This document shows, piece by piece, positions 61,044 through 64,000 of a DNA stretch of 64,000 bases. Position numbers and translations under genes: made by a program. The notes beneath the pieces are model-generated. The model made no database searches. It was not told the DNA's origin and worked only from the letters and a program-made list of their open reading frames with translations. The stretch spans positions 1 through 64,000 of the forward strand of contig CAZVVN010000007.1 of NCBI GenBank assembly GCA_964630665.1. Reading direction: 5' to 3'. The stretch comes from UBA9619 sp964630665. GTDB lineage: Bacteria; Pseudomonadota; Gammaproteobacteria; Arenicellales; UBA868. The stretch's first letter is position 1. Every line of letters begins with the position of its first letter.

Positions 61044-63357
61044 TAGTGCCGGGATATACGGGACTCCGGGCCAGGCGCTGCAACACGACAGTGCGCTCAA
61101 GCACACCACTGGCGAAGCGCTGTACATCGACGACCTTCCGGAACCGGTCGGAACCCTGCACCTGGCGCCGGGTGGAGCGGACAGTGTCTGCGGCCAGATC
61201 CGCAAGCTGGACCTTTCTGCTGTTCACTCGGCGCCGGGCGTCATTGCAGTACTGACAGCAAAAGACGTGCCGGGTACCAATGACATCAGCCCGACCCACT
61301 GTGGCGACGACCCGGTTCTTGCCGAGTCCGAGATCCGGTTTTTCGGCGAGCCGGTTTTTGCGGTCGTTGCGAGGAGCCACCGCGAGGCCCGTGAAGCGGC
61401 ACGTCGCGGGCAGATAGACATTGACCCGGTCGAGCCAGTCCTGACTATCGACCAGGCCCTGGCAGCCGGCAGCTATGTCAGTGAGCAACAGCAGCTGCAG
61501 CGCGGCGACTGGCACGGCGCCCTGGAGCACTCCCCCCGGCGCATACTGGGCCGGACCGTGAGCGGCAGCCAGGACCACTTTTACCTCGAGGGGCAGGTGT
61601 CGTTGGCAACCCCGGGTGAAGATGGCGGGGTACACATTCATTCATCAACCCAGCACCCTTCTGAGATCCAGCATGCTGCCGCGCTTGTGCTGGGGCTGAC
61701 GGATGCAGCCGTTACAGTAGAGGTGCGGCGGATGGGAGGCGGCTTTGGGGGCAAGGAAACGCAGGCGGCGCAGTGGGCTGTACTGGCGGCTCTTGCCGCG
61801 GTCACAACGGGTCAGCCCGTCAAGTGCCGGCTTGATCGTGACGATGACATGATCATGACTGGCAAGCGGCACGATTTCTCAAGCGAGTGGACCGTGGGTT
61901 TTGACGATGACGGGCGGATACTGGCAGCCGACATTCACATGGCGTCGCGTTGCGGTTGTTCCCGCGACCTGTCGGATCCGGTCAACGACCGGGCTCTGTT
62001 TCACGCGGACAACGCCTACTACTATCCAGCGTTTCGAATCCGTTCCGACCGCTGCCGCACCAACACCGTCTCCAACACTGCATTTCGCGGCTTTGGTGCA
62101 CCGCAGGGCATGATGATCGCAGAACAGATGCTCCAGTCGATCGCTCATCAGCTGGGCAAAGATCCTCTGGATATTCGGAAACTCAACTTTTACGGCAAAA
62201 CCCAACGCGATGTCACTCCGTATCACATGCGTGTCGAGGATTTCATTCTGGATGAACTGACTGAGGAACTGGAAAACTCGAGCCGTTACCGTGAACGCCG
62301 GCGCTCAGTTGACGAATTCAACAGCTCCAGCACCATCTTGCGACGCGGCCTGGCCCTGACGCCGGTCAAGTTCGGCATCTCCTTTACCAACACACCCCTG
62401 AATCAGGCCGGTGCCCTGCTGCACGTCTACAAGGACGGCAGTATCCACCTGAACCACGGCGGCACCGAAATGGGCCAGGGGCTTTTCACCAAGGTCGCCC
62501 AGATCGTCGCCGAGGAACTGCAGGTGGGCCTCGAAACCATTCAGATCACAGCGACCCAGACAGGCAAAGTCCCAAACACATCGGCCACTGCAGCATCATC
62601 CGGTACAGACCTCAATGGTATGGCGGCGCGCAATGCAGCCCAGACCATCCGGCAGCGACTGACCGCATTCGCCGCCAGTCACTACAAGGTGCTGGAAAGT
62701 GAAGTCGCTTTTCGGCCTGACCGGGTACGGGTGGGAGGGACCGAGATGAGTTTCGCTGACCTCGTGATGCAGGCCTACCTCAACCGCATCCAGCTTTCGG
62801 CCACCGGTTTCTACCGGACCCCGAAGATCTGGTGGGATCCCAACAAAGCGCAGGGACGCCCGTTTTACTACTTTGCCTATGGCGCCGCAGTGACAGAAGT
62901 CATGATCGACACGCTGACCGGTGAGAACCGTGTGCTTGCAGTGGACATCCTCCACGACGTCGGCCGCTCGCTCAACCCGGCGATTGACGCTGGCCAGATC
63001 GAGGGGGGATTCATCCAGGGCATGGGCTGGCTGACCACCGAGGAGGTGGTCTGGGAAAACGACGGCCGCCTCGCGACCCACGCACCGTCTACCTACAAAA
63101 TACCCACCTGCAGAGACCGCCCCGAGCATTTCCGGCTGCAGATTTTCAGCCGAGGTGAAAACCGGGAGGAGACCGTCTACCGCTCCAAGGCCGTCGGCGA
63201 ACCGCCGCTGATGCTGGCATTGTCGGTCCACCAGGCGATCACCGATGCCGTCGCCAGTCTCAGTAACGAGACCGAGTTGCCGCAACTGGATGCACCGGCA
63301 ACACCCGAGGCCATTCTGGCTGCCGTGGACACCGTTCGAGCGAGTACCACCCCGTGA
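61036..63357 (+). CDS. xdhB: Xanthine dehydrogenase large (molybdopterin) subunit
   Basis: XdhB holds the molybdenum cofactor and hydroxylates hypoxanthine and xanthine to urate. The 773-residue product has the family start HTTGEALYIDDLPEP, GSQDHFYLEGQ, the cofactor loop RMGGGFGGKE, and the substrate-binding Arg in AFRGFGAPQGM. HGGTEMGQGL contains the Glu equivalent of the purine-binding residue, and the catalytic Glu is in SKAVGEPPLML. An ATG nine codons earlier lies within xdhA and is an alternative. The stop overlaps xdhC by four bases. Confidence 0.94.
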   Translation: MADSAGIYGTPGQALQHDSALKHTTGEALYIDDLPEPVGTLHLAPGGADSVCGQIRKLDLSAVHSAPGVIAVLTAKDVPGTNDISPTHCGDDPVLAESEIRFFGEPVFAVVARSHREAREAARRGQIDIDPVEPVLTIDQALAAGSYVSEQQQLQRGDWHGALEHSPRRILGRTVSGSQDHFYLEGQVSLATPGEDGGVHIHSSTQHPSEIQHAAALVLGLTDAAVTVEVRRMGGGFGGKETQAAQWAVLAALAAVTTGQPVKCRLDRDDDMIMTGKRHDFSSEWTVGFDDDGRILAADIHMASRCGCSRDLSDPVNDRALFHADNAYYYPAFRIRSDRCRTNTVSNTAFRGFGAPQGMMIAEQMLQSIAHQLGKDPLDIRKLNFYGKTQRDVTPYHMRVEDFILDELTEELENSSRYRERRRSVDEFNSSSTILRRGLALTPVKFGISFTNTPLNQAGALLHVYKDGSIHLNHGGTEMGQGLFTKVAQIVAEELQVGLETIQITATQTGKVPNTSATAASSGTDLNGMAARNAAQTIRQRLTAFAASHYKVLESEVAFRPDRVRVGGTEMSFADLVMQAYLNRIQLSATGFYRTPKIWWDPNKAQGRPFYYFAYGAAVTEVMIDTLTGENRVLAVDILHDVGRSLNPAIDAGQIEGGFIQGMGWLTTEEVVWENDGRLATHAPSTYKIPTCRDRPEHFRLQIFSRGENREETVYRSKAVGEPPLMLALSVHQAITDAVASLSNETELPQLDAPATPEAILAAVDTVRASTTP

Positions 63358-64000
63358 CACCAGTCGGGCCTATCGTGGCGGGGGCACCGGGGCCTGTGGA
63401 CTGGATCGCGGCTGCACAGGGTCTGCTCAGGGAACATCAGCGCGCTGTACTCACCATGCTGACCGAAGAACGCGGCTCTACGCCGCGCGGCACCGGTACC
63501 TGGATGCTGGTCAGCAGCACCGCCAGTCTGGGGACACTGGGTGGTGGTGAGCTGGAGCGGATGGTCGACGAAGCAGCACAGGCCATGCTGTCGGACCAGG
63601 GGGGCTGGCAACGCTCAACGCTGCGCTGCGTGCTCGGTCCCGATCTGAACCAGTGCTGCGGCGGCGCAGTTGCTGTCACGCTGGAGCCCCTGGACAGGAC
63701 CACCTTGACGTGGCTCAGTAGAGCCGCTGAGGCAGCCTGCGGCGACACCCCGACTGCGGTCCTGTTCGACATCACCGAACCCGGCCGCAGACCTGAAGTG
63801 ATCCGGCTGCCGGACAACCTGGTCAGCATCGGCGAGGTACATCTTCAGCCGCTGGTCGATGATCGTCCCCGGGTATTTCTTTTCGGGGCCGGCCACGTTG
63901 GGCGTTCGGTCGCAACCATCGCGGGCCAACTGCCGCTACGTCTGACCGTACTCGACTCCCGCCAGCCGATGCGCTCACTCATCCCACGGTCCGACAACGT
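63354..64000 (+). CDS. xdhC: XdhC, molybdenum cofactor insertion chaperone (partial, runs off the window)
   Basis: From a GTG overlapping the xdhB stop (GTGA), 215 codons are open to the end of the window. The translation gives EERGSTPRGTGTWML, LGGGELERMVDEAAQAML, QCCGGAVAVTLEPL with the conserved Cys pair, and the Rossmann segment VFLFGAGHVGRSVATIAG. All are XdhC-family marks. XdhC binds the sulfurated molybdenum cofactor and hands it to XdhB. The C-terminal part is missing only because the window ends. Confidence 0.92.
   Translation, partial: MTPVGPIVAGAPGPVDWIAAAQGLLREHQRAVLTMLTEERGSTPRGTGTWMLVSSTASLGTLGGGELERMVDEAAQAMLSDQGGWQRSTLRCVLGPDLNQCCGGAVAVTLEPLDRTTLTWLSRAAEAACGDTPTAVLFDITEPGRRPEVIRLPDNLVSIGEVHLQPLVDDRPRVFLFGAGHVGRSVATIAGQLPLRLTVLDSRQPMRSLIPRSDN

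Noticed and set aside
60832..61641. Open frame of 269 codons antisense to the xdhA/xdhB junction
   Set aside because: It lies entirely over two clear xanthine dehydrogenase genes and shows no recognisable motif.
1..64000. Mobile elements, CRISPR arrays, prophage or integron
   Set aside because: No transposase, integrase, phage gene or regularly spaced repeats were seen, and gene order in the first part is the conserved chromosomal one.

Overview
The window is a contiguous stretch of a fairly GC-rich, densely coded proteobacterial chromosome, most likely from a gammaproteobacterium. The main evidence is gene order. The run ychF-pth-rplY-prs-tRNA-Gln-ispE-lolB-TPR lipoprotein, divergent from hemA-prfA-prmC and with a tRNA-Met behind ychF, is the arrangement I know from Pseudomonas-type genomes. 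The petABC-sspAB, hslVU, xni, ycgL and prlC-gor genes fit the same class. I cannot place the organism more precisely. I saw no insertion sequence, prophage, integrase, CRISPR array or rRNA operon.

Positions 1-31,000 are mainly housekeeping. They cover translation and isoprenoid/PRPP metabolism, outer-membrane lipoprotein sorting (lolB), tetrapyrrole synthesis and release-factor maturation, MsrA, a PBP4-type peptidase (dacB), citrate synthase, YcgL and two small envelope proteins, Xni, HslVU, SspAB, the cytochrome bc1 complex, a thioredoxin-like DUF255 protein, oligopeptidase A, glutathione reductase and DjlA. An SAF-domain oxidoreductase of unknown substrate ends this part.

Positions 31,000-46,700 are more accessory. 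A leuB-like gene faces a citramalate/2-isopropylmalate synthase-like gene. Next come two unrecognised genes, divergent from a 1197-residue fused CydDC-like ABC exporter, and an adenylate cyclase-TolB-TPR protein. They are followed by a DUF1611/epimerase pair matching the DgcN-DgcA D-glutamate pathway, then divergent glpD/glpK and a small cytochrome c.

Positions 46,800-64,000 hold a purine/ureide degradation locus and are the most interesting part. Rightward genes are uraH-xdhA-xdhB-xdhC (xdhC runs off the end). Leftward genes are puuE-uraD, then an operon of an aspartate-carbamoyltransferase-like enzyme, an asparaginase-like enzyme, carbamate kinase, a PucG-like ureidoglycine aminotransferase, a 63-residue FdrA-linked protein, DUF1116, FdrA, DUF2877 and a creatinase-like M24 hydrolase. 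The inferred route is purine to urate (Xdh), then 5-hydroxyisourate to allantoin (UraH, UraD), allantoate (PuuE), ureidoglycine, oxalurate (PucG), oxamate plus carbamoyl phosphate (FdrA/DUF1116/DUF2877), and ATP (carbamate kinase). Urate oxidase and a classical allantoate hydrolase are not in the window.

Three enzymes in this operon keep their catalytic core but, by eye alignment, have lost residues that define the textbook substrate or cofactor. These are the aspartate-carbamoyltransferase-like protein, the asparaginase-like protein and the M24 protein. They are the best candidates for undescribed chemistry here.
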